From Sandaracinobacteroides saxicola (GTDB lineage Bacteria; Pseudomonadota; Alphaproteobacteria; Sphingomonadales; Sphingomonadaceae), in NCBI RefSeq assembly GCF_014117445.1, contig NZ_CP059851.1, forward strand, positions 2,833,501 through 2,897,500: a DNA stretch of 64,000 nt, written 5' to 3'. The stretch's first letter is position 1. Each line of letters opens with the position of its first letter. The notes beneath the pieces were generated by a model. The model did not search any database and was not told where the DNA came from. It was given only the letters and a program-made list of their open reading frames with translations. Of the stretch, positions 23,843 through 32,875 are shown one piece after another. Both the position numbers and the translations under genes were made by a program.

Positions 23843-25395
23843 AGCCCCAGGCTCCCCGGGTTCATCGCGCCCTCCGGATCGACCGCCGCCTTCATCGCGT
23901 CGATGATCCGCCGCCCCGCCGGGGCCAGGCTGTCCGCCCACGGATAGGTCCGCCCGATCTGGAAATGGATCGCCTCATGCGCGGCCATGATGCCGATGAC
24001 CTCCCGCCGCAGCGTCTCCACCAGCGCCCGCGCCTCCGGCGTCTCCGGGAACCCCGGCAGCTTCGCCAGATGCGCCGGCTCCACATAGGCGCGGTGGATG
24101 GCATCCACCGGCTGCGGCCAGAAGAACACCGGCTCGATCAGCAGCGCATTGCTGCCGACGGTGGCGAACATATAGCCCGCGCCCACCTCCAGCCGCTCCA
24201 TCGCGTCCGCATGGCTTTCATACAGCGCGATCACCGCGTCGATCGCCGCCTTGCCCCGGCTGTGCGGCAAAATCCCGTGCACCGGCACCCAGCGCTCCCC
24301 CTTCGGCCCCAGCATGGAGTTCACATTGCCGAACGGATTCGCCCGCAAAATCTTCGGGATCGTATTCTCCACCACCGTCCCGCCAAACCGCGCGGCAATC
24401 GCATTCACCGCCGCCAGGTCGGCATCCGCCGCCGCCTGGCTGCGCCCCTCGCACCAGACATGCGCGCTGAACGGCACCTCGTCCAGGAAGCTGCGCCCGG
24501 CCGCCACCACCTTCGCCCCCTCCTTCAACCCCTTCCAGAAACTCCCCTGCTTCTTCATCATCCCCAGCAACGCCTTCGCGTCGCTCGCCAGGCTCTCCCG
24601 CTGCATGCGCTGCGCCTGCAAAAACGGGTCGAAGCCGCAGGTCTCGCTCGCCAGCCCCTCCCGCGCGATCTCGCTCAGCGCCGCCAGCAGCCCATCGGCA
24701 TCGGGGAAGCTGTAACTGCCATAGGCATGCGCCGCCGCCTCCCGCACCAGCTTCAGCGTCAGCCGCGCCTTCACCCCGAACGCCCCGGCGTCCGCCGCGA
24801 ACAGCCCGGTCAGGTCGGGCCCATAGGGCCGGAACGCCCGCGCGCCGGTGGTCAGCAGGCTGCCGTCCGCCAGCACCACGTCCATCGACAGCACCGAGTC
24901 CGCGATGGTGCCGTTGCGCGCGCCCCAGAACATGCCGTTCTGGCTCGCCCCGCCGCCCACCGTCGCGAACCGGCCCGACAGCGTGCCCCACACCGGCGGC
25001 CGCAGCCGCAGCGGCGCCAGCCGTTCGTGCAGCGCCGCCCAGGTCACCCCGGCCTCCACCGTCACCGTCATGTCGGTCTCATTGACCTCGATGATGCGGT
25101 TCAGCGCGCCGGTATCCACCAGCACCGCGCCCGCGTCCGCCGCCAGATAGCCGCCGGTATAGCTCATGCCGCCACCGCGCGGCACCAGCGCCAGCCCCTG
25201 CGCCCGCGCTGCCGCCACGCCCGCGCACAGCGCGTCAACGCTTGCCGGCCGGATCACCGCCAGCAGCGGCGCGCCCCGGCCGAACACATCCTGGCCATAC
25301 AGCTCCAGCGTCGCCGCATCGGTCCGCACCGCATCGGCACCCACGGCGTCCACCAGCGCCGCCACCGGATCCGCCACCCGCAACACCGTCGCCAT
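23839..25395 (-). CDS. FAD-linked oxidase (GlcD/vanillyl-alcohol oxidase superfamily)
   Basis: A 518-residue flavoprotein with an N-terminal FAD_binding_4 domain (VPRGGGMSYTGGYLAAD near residue 72, GTLSGRFATVGGGASQNG, SMDVVLADGSLLTTG) and a C-terminal FAD-oxidase domain ending AVDPEGAMNPGSLGL. The ending PEGAMNPG is typical of D-lactate, glycolate and 2-hydroxyacid dehydrogenases; 4-cresol-type flavoproteins have a similar build, so the substrate is open. GAGGAGG six bases before the ATG at 25395 fixes the start. A GTG at 25410, overlapping the MFS stop, is less likely. Its stop overlaps the nitrilase-fold start. Confidence 0.85.
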   Translation of the reverse strand: MATVLRVADPVAALVDAVGADAVRTDAATLELYGQDVFGRGAPLLAVIRPASVDALCAGVAAARAQGLALVPRGGGMSYTGGYLAADAGAVLVDTGALNRIIEVNETDMTVTVEAGVTWAALHERLAPLRLRPPVWGTLSGRFATVGGGASQNGMFWGARNGTIADSVLSMDVVLADGSLLTTGARAFRPYGPDLTGLFAADAGAFGVKARLTLKLVREAAAHAYGSYSFPDADGLLAALSEIAREGLASETCGFDPFLQAQRMQRESLASDAKALLGMMKKQGSFWKGLKEGAKVVAAGRSFLDEVPFSAHVWCEGRSQAAADADLAAVNAIAARFGGTVVENTIPKILRANPFGNVNSMLGPKGERWVPVHGILPHSRGKAAIDAVIALYESHADAMERLEVGAGYMFATVGSNALLIEPVFFWPQPVDAIHRAYVEPAHLAKLPGFPETPEARALVETLRREVIGIMAAHEAIHFQIGRTYPWADSLAPAGRRIIDAMKAAVDPEGAMNPGSLGL

Positions 25396-25406
25396 GTCCT
25401 GCCTCC

Positions 25407-26636
25407 TCACGCCGCCGCGGGCTTCAGCACCGGATAGCGCCCCAGCGCCGCGATCAACAGCCCGCCCACCAGGAACATGCCCGCCGCCACATACAGGATC
25501 GCGTCATAATTCCCGGTCACATCCCGCACCCTGCCATAGACCGCCGGCGAGATCGCCGCCGCGAATGCGAACGGCATGTAGAGCATGCCATAGATTTTCC
25601 CGTAGTGCGCCAGGCCGAAGTAACGGCTCGCCAGATAGGCGATCAGGTCGCTCTCCGCCCCCGCCGCGAACCCCAGCAGGAAGGCGCCCACCATCACCAG
25701 CGCGAAATCCGGCGTCTGCCCCGCCAGCAGCAGGCAGGAAACCGCCGGCAGCATCAGGATCGGCATGCAGATGATCGGCGACTGGAACCGGTCCAGCAGG
25801 AACCCGGTCACCAGCCGCCCCAACAGGATCGACAGCGCCACCAGCTGCATCACCTGCACCGCCTGCTCGCGCGCGAAACCGTGCATCTTCACGATCTCCG
25901 GCATGTTGATATGCGCGCCCCCATAAGCGAACGCGATCAGGATGATCGACAGCCACATCACCCAGAAGCGCCAGTTCTTCAGCGCCTCGCCCAGGGTCAC
26001 GCCGGTCACCCGGCCGTCGCCCGTCACCTCCGGCGCCTCCGCGGGCGTCGGCTCGCGCAGCAGCAGCAGCCCCAGCGGCAGGCCCACCAGCAGCGGCAGC
26101 GCCGCGATCACCAGATGCGCCTGGCGCCAGCCGAACTCCGCGATCGCCCAGGTCACCAGCGGCGCGATCACCAGCGCCGACACGCTGGTGCCGATCAGCA
26201 TCATGCCCAGCGCCAGGCCCCGGTGCTTCAGGAACCACTGGTTCACCAGCCGGCTGAAGGTCACCGGTGTCGAGCCGATCCCTACCAGCCCCACCAGCAC
26301 CCAGCTGGCGTAGAAGGTCAGGATGTTGGCGCCGGTGAACACGAAGCTGGCGAACGCCAGCCCGAACAGGAACAGGGACAGCAGCGCCACCCGCTTCGCG
26401 CCATATCGGTCGGCCCAGAAGCCGAACAGCGGCGCCAGCAGCGCCCCCATGATGCCATAGATGCTGACCCCCAGCATGATCTGGCCGAAGCCCCAGCCAT
26501 ATTCCTTCGCCAGCTCCGGCGCGAAGAAACCGATGGTGTTGTAGGGAACCGGCGAGGCGCCGCAGGCAACGCCGATCGCGCAGCCCAGCAGCACCGTCCA
26601 CCCGAGCGAAAATTCGCCCCGTTTCGCCTGCGCCAT
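25407..26636 (-). CDS. MFS transporter (oxalate:formate antiporter-like)
   Basis: A 409-residue carrier with twelve predicted membrane segments. The cytoplasmic loop motif GFWADRYGAKRVALLS follows the second segment, and GRLVTGFLLDRF is its counterpart in the second half. The overall pattern (WGFGQIMLGVSIYGIMGALLA, NQWFLKHRGLALGMMLIG) resembles monocarboxylate/oxalate-formate carriers. The ATG at 26636 has AAGGGG upstream. It lies between the TonB receptor and the FAD oxidase on the same strand, so it probably moves the same substrate across the inner membrane after the receptor brings it through the outer membrane. Confidence 0.88.
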   Translation of the reverse strand: MAQAKRGEFSLGWTVLLGCAIGVACGASPVPYNTIGFFAPELAKEYGWGFGQIMLGVSIYGIMGALLAPLFGFWADRYGAKRVALLSLFLFGLAFASFVFTGANILTFYASWVLVGLVGIGSTPVTFSRLVNQWFLKHRGLALGMMLIGTSVSALVIAPLVTWAIAEFGWRQAHLVIAALPLLVGLPLGLLLLREPTPAEAPEVTGDGRVTGVTLGEALKNWRFWVMWLSIILIAFAYGGAHINMPEIVKMHGFAREQAVQVMQLVALSILLGRLVTGFLLDRFQSPIICMPILMLPAVSCLLLAGQTPDFALVMVGAFLLGFAAGAESDLIAYLASRYFGLAHYGKIYGMLYMPFAFAAAISPAVYGRVRDVTGNYDAILYVAAGMFLVGGLLIAALGRYPVLKPAAA

Positions 26637-26719
26637 CGTCACCCCTTCACCAGAAAAACGGGCGGCCGGGATTGCCCCCGACCGCCCGACAGATTGTCAG
26701 ATTGCGACATTCATCCCAA

Positions 26720-29227
26720 TCAAAAGTTTCGCTTGGCCCGCACCATCCAGCTCCGCGGCGGGCTGATGTAGGTATAATTGACCAGGCTCGACTGCGCATA
26801 ATATTTGTCGAAACAGTTGCTGCATTCCACCGCCACCGTCCAGTTGTTGTCATCGGTGCGCAGCGTCAGGCTGGCATTCACCTGCCAGAAGCCATTGGTC
26901 CGCGAACCCGTGATGAAATCGCCACTGAACGGATTGGTCGGGAACAGCGTGCCCGTCGCGGTGGACCGCACCTGCCCCGAATAGATGGTGGCGTTCGCGG
27001 TCCCGGTCTCCAGCCGCGAGCGATAGGCGGCGTTGACCGACGGCGTCACGATGATCCCGGCAGACGGCATCGCGAAGTCATAGCTCGCGCCCAGCGCCAG
27101 GCTCCAGTCCGGCGTCCTGACCGGAGTCGCGATGTTGCCGTTGGCGTCCACGATGCCCGCCGCGCAATCGGGCGCGTTCGATGCGCCGGCCGGCGCCAGC
27201 GGCACCCGCCCGGCCGCCAGCTGCGCCTTGCAGTCCGCCTGCTGCTGCCGCACCGACTTCACGCCATATCTGTTCGGCGCCAGCGACGGGTCGACCTTAT
27301 ACTTGTCGTCCTGATAGCCGACGTTGAGGAAGACATTCAGCCCCTCCACCGGCACCGCGGTGATTTCCAGCTCCAGCCCCTTGTTCTGATAATCGGCGAA
27401 GTTCTGCGTGATGAAGGTGACACTGCCGTCGCTGGGGTTCACGAACGCCGACGGCGTCTGCAACGCCTTGGTATCCAGCACGAATCCCGTCAGGTTCACC
27501 CGCAGCCGGCGGTCGAGCCACTCGGTCTTCGCGCCCACCTCATAGCTCCACACCACCTCCGGATCGAACGGCAGCAGCGTGTCGCGCCGCGTCCCGCGCG
27601 CGTTCCACCCGCCGGACTTGAAGCCGCGGGTCGCGCTGGCGAACAGCAGCACATCGTCGTTCGGCTTGAAGTTCAGCGCGAAACGCGGCGTCCACAGCTT
27701 GGTGCGCTGCGTCGTCGGGATCGCCACGCCGTTCGACGCCACCAGATTGTTGTTCAGGCAGCCGATCGGCAGCGGGTTGGCAGCGCAGCTCGCCCGGTTG
27801 TCCGAAATCTGGAACGTCTTCTTCTCGTCGGTGTAGCGGATGCCCGCGGTCAGCTTCAGCTGCTCGGTCACATTCAGGTCGAACTGGGCATAGCCCGCCT
27901 TCGCCGTCGTGTTGTTGTTGAGCGTCCGGTCGGCGAGCAGCAGCGGGAAGCCCCGCGGCGGCGCCGCGAACGGCAGGGTGAAGACATCGGCGAAGTCGGT
28001 CGTGTTCTTCTCATCATAGAAATAGCCACCGACGACATAGTCCACGAAATCACCGAACAGCTTGCCGTTCAGCTTGATTTCCTGCGTCACCTGCTTGTGC
28101 TTGCCGTCGTTCAGGATGGCGAAGCCGCCCAGCGTATAGCCGGTCACCGCCGGATTCGGGTTGGCGATGTTCGGCAGCCCGCGCCCATCGGCGAAATCCA
28201 GCGCGAACTTCTGCCGCATGTCGATCACGCCGGTGATCAGGTTCAACGTGTGCTGCTCGCCGCGATACTCGATGTTGGAGGTATAGAGCATCGTGTCGGT
28301 CTTGTTGCCCAGCCCGAAACCCGCCTTACGCCCCGTCACGCCCAGCCCGACATAGGGGCTGGGGCTCGCCGCGGTATAGTTCTGCACCATGCCCGTGGTC
28401 AGGAAACGCCCGCCGCTGTTCGCCGTGTTGCGCGGGTCGTCCGGCCAGTTCAGCAGATTCTCCCCATCGTTGCGCATATAGGCGACCGCGGCGTTCCAGG
28501 TCAGCCCCTCGGTGATCTTCAACTGCACCGCGCCACGCAGCCCGGCCATGTCATTGTCGTTGGTATGTTCCTTGGTGGTGCTGTTATAGGCATAGCCCCG
28601 GTCGTCGGCGTAGTAGCCGCTGATCTTGAACTGCACCATCTCCGACATCGGCAGGTCGACGCTGCCGCGCAGCAGCACCTTGTCATAGCTGCCATAGCCG
28701 GCTTCCAGATAGCCGCCCAGCGTGTCGGACGGCTTCTTCAGGATGGCGTTCACCGCGCCACCCGTGGTGTTGCGGCCGAACAGCGTCCCCTGCGGCCCCC
28801 GCAGCACCTCGATCCGCTCCAGATCGAAGAAGCTGAAATTATTGGCATTCTGCCGCGACATATAGACATCGTCGATATAGGTGCCGACCGGCGGGTCGAA
28901 GGTCGCGATGGTCTCGGTATTGCCCAGGCCACGGATGTAATAGGCGTTCGCCGAACCCAGCCCGGTGTTGTTCGACCCGAACATGTTGGGCACATAGCTG
29001 ATCAGGTTCAGCGTCTGGGTGATGCCCTTCGCCTCCAGGCTGGCGGCGCTGAAGGCGCTCACCGCGATCGGCACATCCTGCACGGCCTCGTTGCGCCGCT
29101 GCGCGGTCACAACGATATCCTCCAGTCCCGTGTCGGGCGCGGCAGCCTGCGTGGCCGGCGGCGTCTGCGCCTGCGCCGCCCCGGTGGCGAGCAGCATGGC
29201 GGTGGAAAGCAGCAGCGTGCGTGTCAT
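26720..29227 (-). CDS. TonB-dependent outer membrane receptor
   Basis: An 835-residue receptor with signal peptide (LLLSTAMLLATGAAQAQ) and a TonB box (DIVVTAQRR). The plug domain contains YYIRGLGNTETIA and RIEVLRGPQGTLFGRNTTGGAVN. A 22-strand barrel ends in WMVRAKRNF with the terminal Phe needed for assembly. The TAQRR-type N-terminus is characteristic of the large receptor sets of Sphingomonadales, used for aromatic, terpenoid or glycan-derived compounds rather than only siderophores. GGAG six bases upstream supports the start. It heads the minus arm of the catabolic locus and is divergent from the DUF1330 gene, across a palindromic operator candidate. Confidence 0.95.
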   Translation of the reverse strand: MTRTLLLSTAMLLATGAAQAQTPPATQAAAPDTGLEDIVVTAQRRNEAVQDVPIAVSAFSAASLEAKGITQTLNLISYVPNMFGSNNTGLGSANAYYIRGLGNTETIATFDPPVGTYIDDVYMSRQNANNFSFFDLERIEVLRGPQGTLFGRNTTGGAVNAILKKPSDTLGGYLEAGYGSYDKVLLRGSVDLPMSEMVQFKISGYYADDRGYAYNSTTKEHTNDNDMAGLRGAVQLKITEGLTWNAAVAYMRNDGENLLNWPDDPRNTANSGGRFLTTGMVQNYTAASPSPYVGLGVTGRKAGFGLGNKTDTMLYTSNIEYRGEQHTLNLITGVIDMRQKFALDFADGRGLPNIANPNPAVTGYTLGGFAILNDGKHKQVTQEIKLNGKLFGDFVDYVVGGYFYDEKNTTDFADVFTLPFAAPPRGFPLLLADRTLNNNTTAKAGYAQFDLNVTEQLKLTAGIRYTDEKKTFQISDNRASCAANPLPIGCLNNNLVASNGVAIPTTQRTKLWTPRFALNFKPNDDVLLFASATRGFKSGGWNARGTRRDTLLPFDPEVVWSYEVGAKTEWLDRRLRVNLTGFVLDTKALQTPSAFVNPSDGSVTFITQNFADYQNKGLELEITAVPVEGLNVFLNVGYQDDKYKVDPSLAPNRYGVKSVRQQQADCKAQLAAGRVPLAPAGASNAPDCAAGIVDANGNIATPVRTPDWSLALGASYDFAMPSAGIIVTPSVNAAYRSRLETGTANATIYSGQVRSTATGTLFPTNPFSGDFITGSRTNGFWQVNASLTLRTDDNNWTVAVECSNCFDKYYAQSSLVNYTYISPPRSWMVRAKRNF

Positions 29228-29286
29228 CTCGATCTCCCTGACCAGTGCGGAGTGCCCAGCCCTTGATGGCTCTGCCTTAACGGCTT

Positions 29287-29329
29287 TTGTCCGGACAACT
29301 TTGACAGCTTTGCCCCTTGCCGCAATAGT
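29287..29329 (+). promoter_or_regulatory. Palindromic operator candidate and divergent promoter region
   Basis: A perfect 12-bp palindrome TTGTCCGGACAA lies at 29287-29298. Three bases further the plus-strand sequence TTGACA (29301-29306) is followed, after 17 bases, by AATAGT (29324-29329), a good sigma-70 promoter for the DUF1330 gene. The TTGTC-GACAA arms resemble sites bound by FadR-subfamily GntR regulators (inference). No regulator gene lies nearby, so one elsewhere would have to control both arms. Confidence 0.5.
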
Positions 29330-29381
29330 GCATCAGCGCAACACTGTCAGAAAAAGCGGCATCGGCCGGCGGAGACACAGC

Positions 29382-29711
29382 ATGGACAGCGACGGCCCGC
29401 ACTATCTCCTCGTCAGCGCGAAGGTCAGCGACCGCGCCAAGATGGGCGCCTACGCCAAGGCACTCGCCGACAGCGGGCTTTATGCGCGCCACGGCGGCTT
29501 CTACCGCTTCATCGGGCAGCCGTGCGCCGACATGGAAAGCTGGGACGGCAGCAGCATCGTCTGCGCCGAATTCCCCAGCCGCTCTGCAGCGGAGGCCTTC
29601 TGGCACAGCGCGGAGTATCAGAACGACATCAAGCCGCTGCGCGACGGCGCCGGCACCTTCCATGTCGCCCTCTTCCCCGCCGCCCCCACCAAAGCCACCG
29701 TGAAAGCCTGA
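29382..29711 (+). CDS. DUF1330-like small protein
   Basis: A 109-residue protein resembling the DUF1330/dimeric alpha-beta barrel group: HYLLVSAKVSDRAKMGAYAKAL, then GGFYRFIGQPC, then SIVCAEFPSRSAAEAFWHSAEYQ. The last motif (FPS-A-A-FW-S-EY) is the family signature. Members are often found beside catabolic genes, and their activity is not established. GGAG seven bases before the ATG at 29382 supports the start. It is the first gene of the plus arm and is followed within three bases by a membrane protein. Confidence 0.75.
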   Translation: MDSDGPHYLLVSAKVSDRAKMGAYAKALADSGLYARHGGFYRFIGQPCADMESWDGSSIVCAEFPSRSAAEAFWHSAEYQNDIKPLRDGAGTFHVALFPAAPTKATVKA

Positions 29712-29714
29712 CGC

Positions 29715-30389
29715 ATGGACTGGAGCGCCCTCTACCCCACTCTGGTCTATGTCCATGTCCTGCTGTTCGTGTTCTGGCTCGGCGCCGACCTCGGCGTCTT
29801 CCTGCTCGGCCAGCATTTCCGCCGGCGGGATTACAGCATCCAGGAACGGCTCACCGTCCTGAAGCTGCTCGTCATCAACGACATGGGCCCGCGCACCGCT
29901 TGGGCGCTGATGGTGCCAAGCTCGCTCTTCCTGCTGAAGGCCGGTGGTCACTGGCCCGACATCCCGGACTGGCTGCTGGTCGCCAGCCTGGTCATCGGCC
30001 TGTCATGGCTCACCCTCGTGTGGGACGCCTTCCTGCACGACCAGACCCCGCGCGCCGCCTGCGACCGCAAGATCGAAAACATCCTCAAATATCTCCTTAC
30101 CGGCTTCTACCTGACGCTCGGCACCGTCAGCATCCTGCACGGCGAGCCGCTCGCCGGCTTCATCGCCTGGAAGGCGCTGCTGTTCGGCGCCATCTTCGTC
30201 GCCGCCATCATGATCGACGTCTGGTTCAAACCGGTCGGCCCGCTGCTGGTCGCCCTCGTCCAGAACGGCTCCAGCGACGAAACCGAAATCCCGCTGCGCC
30301 GCCAGATGGACCGCACCAGGATCTGGGTGTTCGCCACCTATGTGCTCCTTGTCGTCACCAGTTACCTGGGAGTGACAAAGCCCTTCTAA
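29715..30389 (+). CDS. Integral membrane protein of unknown function
   Basis: A 224-residue protein with about six hydrophobic helices (TLVYVHVLLFVFWLGADLGVF, then WLLVASLVIGLSWLTLVWDAF, ILKYLLTGFYLTLGTVSIL, LLFGAIFVAAIMIDVWF and a last VFATYVLLVVTSYLGV). A histidine in the first helix (YVHVLLFVFW) and one between helices (SILHG) recall heme-binding or CopD-like membrane proteins, but nothing conclusive is visible. It follows the DUF1330 gene by three bases and is surely cotranscribed with it. Confidence 0.75.
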   Translation: MDWSALYPTLVYVHVLLFVFWLGADLGVFLLGQHFRRRDYSIQERLTVLKLLVINDMGPRTAWALMVPSSLFLLKAGGHWPDIPDWLLVASLVIGLSWLTLVWDAFLHDQTPRAACDRKIENILKYLLTGFYLTLGTVSILHGEPLAGFIAWKALLFGAIFVAAIMIDVWFKPVGPLLVALVQNGSSDETEIPLRRQMDRTRIWVFATYVLLVVTSYLGVTKPF

Positions 30390-30393
30390 AGGT

Positions 30394-31227
30394 TCAGCCT
30401 TGGTTCCTGGCATAGCAGCGCGCGCAGGCGTCGGTGCCCTGCCCGCTGGCATGGCGCGCCTGCAACTGCCAGCGGTTCACCCCGTTGGCGTCCTGCGCCG
30501 GCACGATGGTCACCCGTTCGCCACCACCGTTGAAGGTGCCACTGACCGAGGTGAAATAGCAAAAAGCCTCGGTCAGCGGTGCCATCATCACATTCTGGTT
30601 CGGCACAGACTGATATTCACCCGCCTGCGCTGCGGTGCCAACGCCATTGGGCCCGATGAACCGCGCCGTTTTCCCGCTGCTCGGCTTGCCGACAAAGAAG
30701 CTGTAGACACCGGCGCCAAGCTGCTTCTGGCAGCTGTTCAGCAGCAAGGTCGACGGTCCGAACGCATCCCCCGACTGCGCGATGGTGACCCGTTCACCCA
30801 GCCCCTTGAACGCGCCCGTCACCATCGTCAGCACGGTCACCGCATCCCCCCACCAGGCATTGCGCGGCGTGGTGTTGACGCAACCGGAACCGGGATTGTC
30901 CGCCGTCGCGCTGATTTCCTCGCTCGCCCAGCGCACCGCCCCCGGCGCAGCCTTGATCTCGCTGCGCGCGAAACAGCGCGCCCAGGCCGTCACATCAATC
31001 TGCTGCGAAGCCCCACCCAACTCCCACTTGCCGTTCATCACCCGCAGGCGGACACGCTCGCCATAGCCGCGAAACTTGCCGCTGACATTGGTCAGATAGC
31101 AGAAATTCGCCGGCGCCGGCGGCAGCGACGTCACCGGCTGCCCCTGTGACCACATGAAGACCTGATCCGCCGTCACCGGCGCCGCCAGCAGCGATCCGGC
31201 CACCATCATCGTCAATCCTCGTTTCAT
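30394..31227 (-). CDS. Secreted protein with three internal repeats
   Basis: A 277-residue exported protein (signal LTMMVAGSLLAAPVTA) that I do not recognise. It has three related blocks: FCYLTNVSGKFRGYGERVRL, VLTMVTGAFKGLGERVTI and FCYFTSVSGTFNGGGERVTI. Each has a V-(S/T)-G-x-F-x-G-x-GERV core followed by a strand-rich segment. Cysteines recur and could form disulfides in the periplasm. GGGAGG six bases before the ATG at 31227 is an ideal ribosome site. It points against its neighbours, ending four bases from the membrane protein's stop, so it is a separate unit within the locus. Confidence 0.75.
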   Translation of the reverse strand: MKRGLTMMVAGSLLAAPVTADQVFMWSQGQPVTSLPPAPANFCYLTNVSGKFRGYGERVRLRVMNGKWELGGASQQIDVTAWARCFARSEIKAAPGAVRWASEEISATADNPGSGCVNTTPRNAWWGDAVTVLTMVTGAFKGLGERVTIAQSGDAFGPSTLLLNSCQKQLGAGVYSFFVGKPSSGKTARFIGPNGVGTAAQAGEYQSVPNQNVMMAPLTEAFCYFTSVSGTFNGGGERVTIVPAQDANGVNRWQLQARHASGQGTDACARCYARNQG

Positions 31228-31337
31228 GCGAAGCCTCCCTGTTGCGCCGACAATCTGCAAAGCTGCCGCACACTTGCCAAGCCGGAATCATCGGCAAGGG
31301 GGGTGACAAGGCGACACCTCCACGGCAGCGTAACCGC

Positions 31338-32864
31338 ATGACCGACCCCACCACGCACGCCGCCCAGGATTTCGCCTGGATGCCCGACCTGATCGCCGCC
31401 AACGCCGCGGCGCGCGCGCACGCCCCCGCCGTCACCGTCGACGACACCACCTGGACCTGGTCCACCCTCGCCGCCCGCAGCAACGCCGTCGCGTCCGCAC
31501 TGCAACGCGATGGCCATGCCCCTGGCGACGCCGTCAGCATCTGCGCGCTCTCCCACCCCAACTATGTCGCGCTCTGGCTCGGCGCGCTACGCGCCGGCGT
31601 CGCCGTCGCCCCGCTGCCGCCCAGCGCCACACCGTCCCAGATCGCCGCCATGGTCGCCGATTGCGGCGCAAAGCTGCTGTTCCTCGACGCCGCCTCCGAA
31701 TCCGCCCTCGCCGGCGAAACCATGCACGCCGCGCATCTCAGGCTGGATACCGATGCCTTCGACGCATGGCTGTCCGATGATGCCCCGCAACCCGTTCACA
31801 TCAAGCCCAAAATGCCCTTCAACATCATCTACAGCAGCGGCACGACCGGCGTGCCCAAGGGCATCATCCATTCGCAGGCGATGCGCTGGCAGCATCTGAA
31901 AGCCGGCCCCGCGCTCGGCTACACGCCCGACGCCGTCACCCTGCTGGCGACGCCGCTCTATTCCAACACCACCCTCGTCGCCTTCCTCCCGGCGCTGGCC
32001 TGGGGCGGCCATGTCGTCCTCATGCCGAAGTTCGACACCGCCGCCTATCTGGCGCTCGCCGAATCCACCCGCGCCACCCACAGCATGCTCGTCCCCGTGC
32101 AATATCGCCGCCTCATGGCCCATCCCGCCTTCGATGCGCACGACCTCAGCAGCTTCCAGCTGAAATTCGCCACCTCCGCCCCCTTCCCGGCGGCGCTGAA
32201 GGCCGATGTGCTGCGCCGCTGGCCCGGTGGCCTGATCGAATATTATGGCATGACCGAGGGTGGCGGCGGTACCGTCCTCGTCGCGCACAACCACCCTGAA
32301 AAGCTGCACACCGTCGGCCATCCCATCCCCGGTCACGACATCATGCTGATCGGCGAGGACGGCGAACCCGTCCCCACCGGCGAGGTCGGGGAGATCGTCG
32401 GCACCAGCCCGGCCATCATGAACGGCTATGCCAACCGACCCGAAGCCACCGCCCAGACCTTCTGGACCGGCCCCGACGGCCGCACCTGGGTGAAGACCGG
32501 CGACATGGGGCGCTTCGACGCCGACGGCTTCCTGCAACTGATGGACCGGGCCAAGGACATGATCATCAGCGGCGGCTTCAACATCTATCCGAGCGACCTC
32601 GAAGCCATCCTCAGCCGCCACGCCGCCGTGGTCGAGGTCGCGGTCATCGGCGTGCCCTCCGACGCCTGGGGCGAAACCCCCGTCGCCATCGCCGTGCTCC
32701 GCCCCGGCACCACGCCCGATGCGCTGAAAGACTGGGCCAACGCCCAACTCGGCAAGACCCAGCGCCTTGCCGCCGTGGTGGCGACCGACGAACTCCCCCG
32801 CAGCGCCATCGGCAAGGTGCTGAAACGCGAACTGCGCGACCGCTGGACCCTGCCCGTTCCCTGA
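31338..32864 (+). CDS. AMP-dependent acyl-CoA synthetase/ligase
   Basis: A 508-residue adenylate-forming enzyme that activates a carboxylate as acyl-AMP and then acyl-CoA. The P-loop-like motif IIYSSGTTGVPKGIIHS lies near residue 163 and EYYGMTEGG near 302. KTGDMGRFDADGFLQLMDR and DMIISGGFNIYPSDLEAIL sit at the domain hinge, and the catalytic lysine is in RSAIGKVLKREL. The chain-length class cannot be told; size and motifs fit medium-chain or aryl substrates. The start at 31338 lacks a strong ribosome site. The amidohydrolase follows 11 bp later, so the two likely act together. Confidence 0.9.
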   Translation: MTDPTTHAAQDFAWMPDLIAANAAARAHAPAVTVDDTTWTWSTLAARSNAVASALQRDGHAPGDAVSICALSHPNYVALWLGALRAGVAVAPLPPSATPSQIAAMVADCGAKLLFLDAASESALAGETMHAAHLRLDTDAFDAWLSDDAPQPVHIKPKMPFNIIYSSGTTGVPKGIIHSQAMRWQHLKAGPALGYTPDAVTLLATPLYSNTTLVAFLPALAWGGHVVLMPKFDTAAYLALAESTRATHSMLVPVQYRRLMAHPAFDAHDLSSFQLKFATSAPFPAALKADVLRRWPGGLIEYYGMTEGGGGTVLVAHNHPEKLHTVGHPIPGHDIMLIGEDGEPVPTGEVGEIVGTSPAIMNGYANRPEATAQTFWTGPDGRTWVKTGDMGRFDADGFLQLMDRAKDMIISGGFNIYPSDLEAILSRHAAVVEVAVIGVPSDAWGETPVAIAVLRPGTTPDALKDWANAQLGKTQRLAAVVATDELPRSAIGKVLKRELRDRWTLPVP

Positions 32865-32875
32865 AGGATGCCGTG

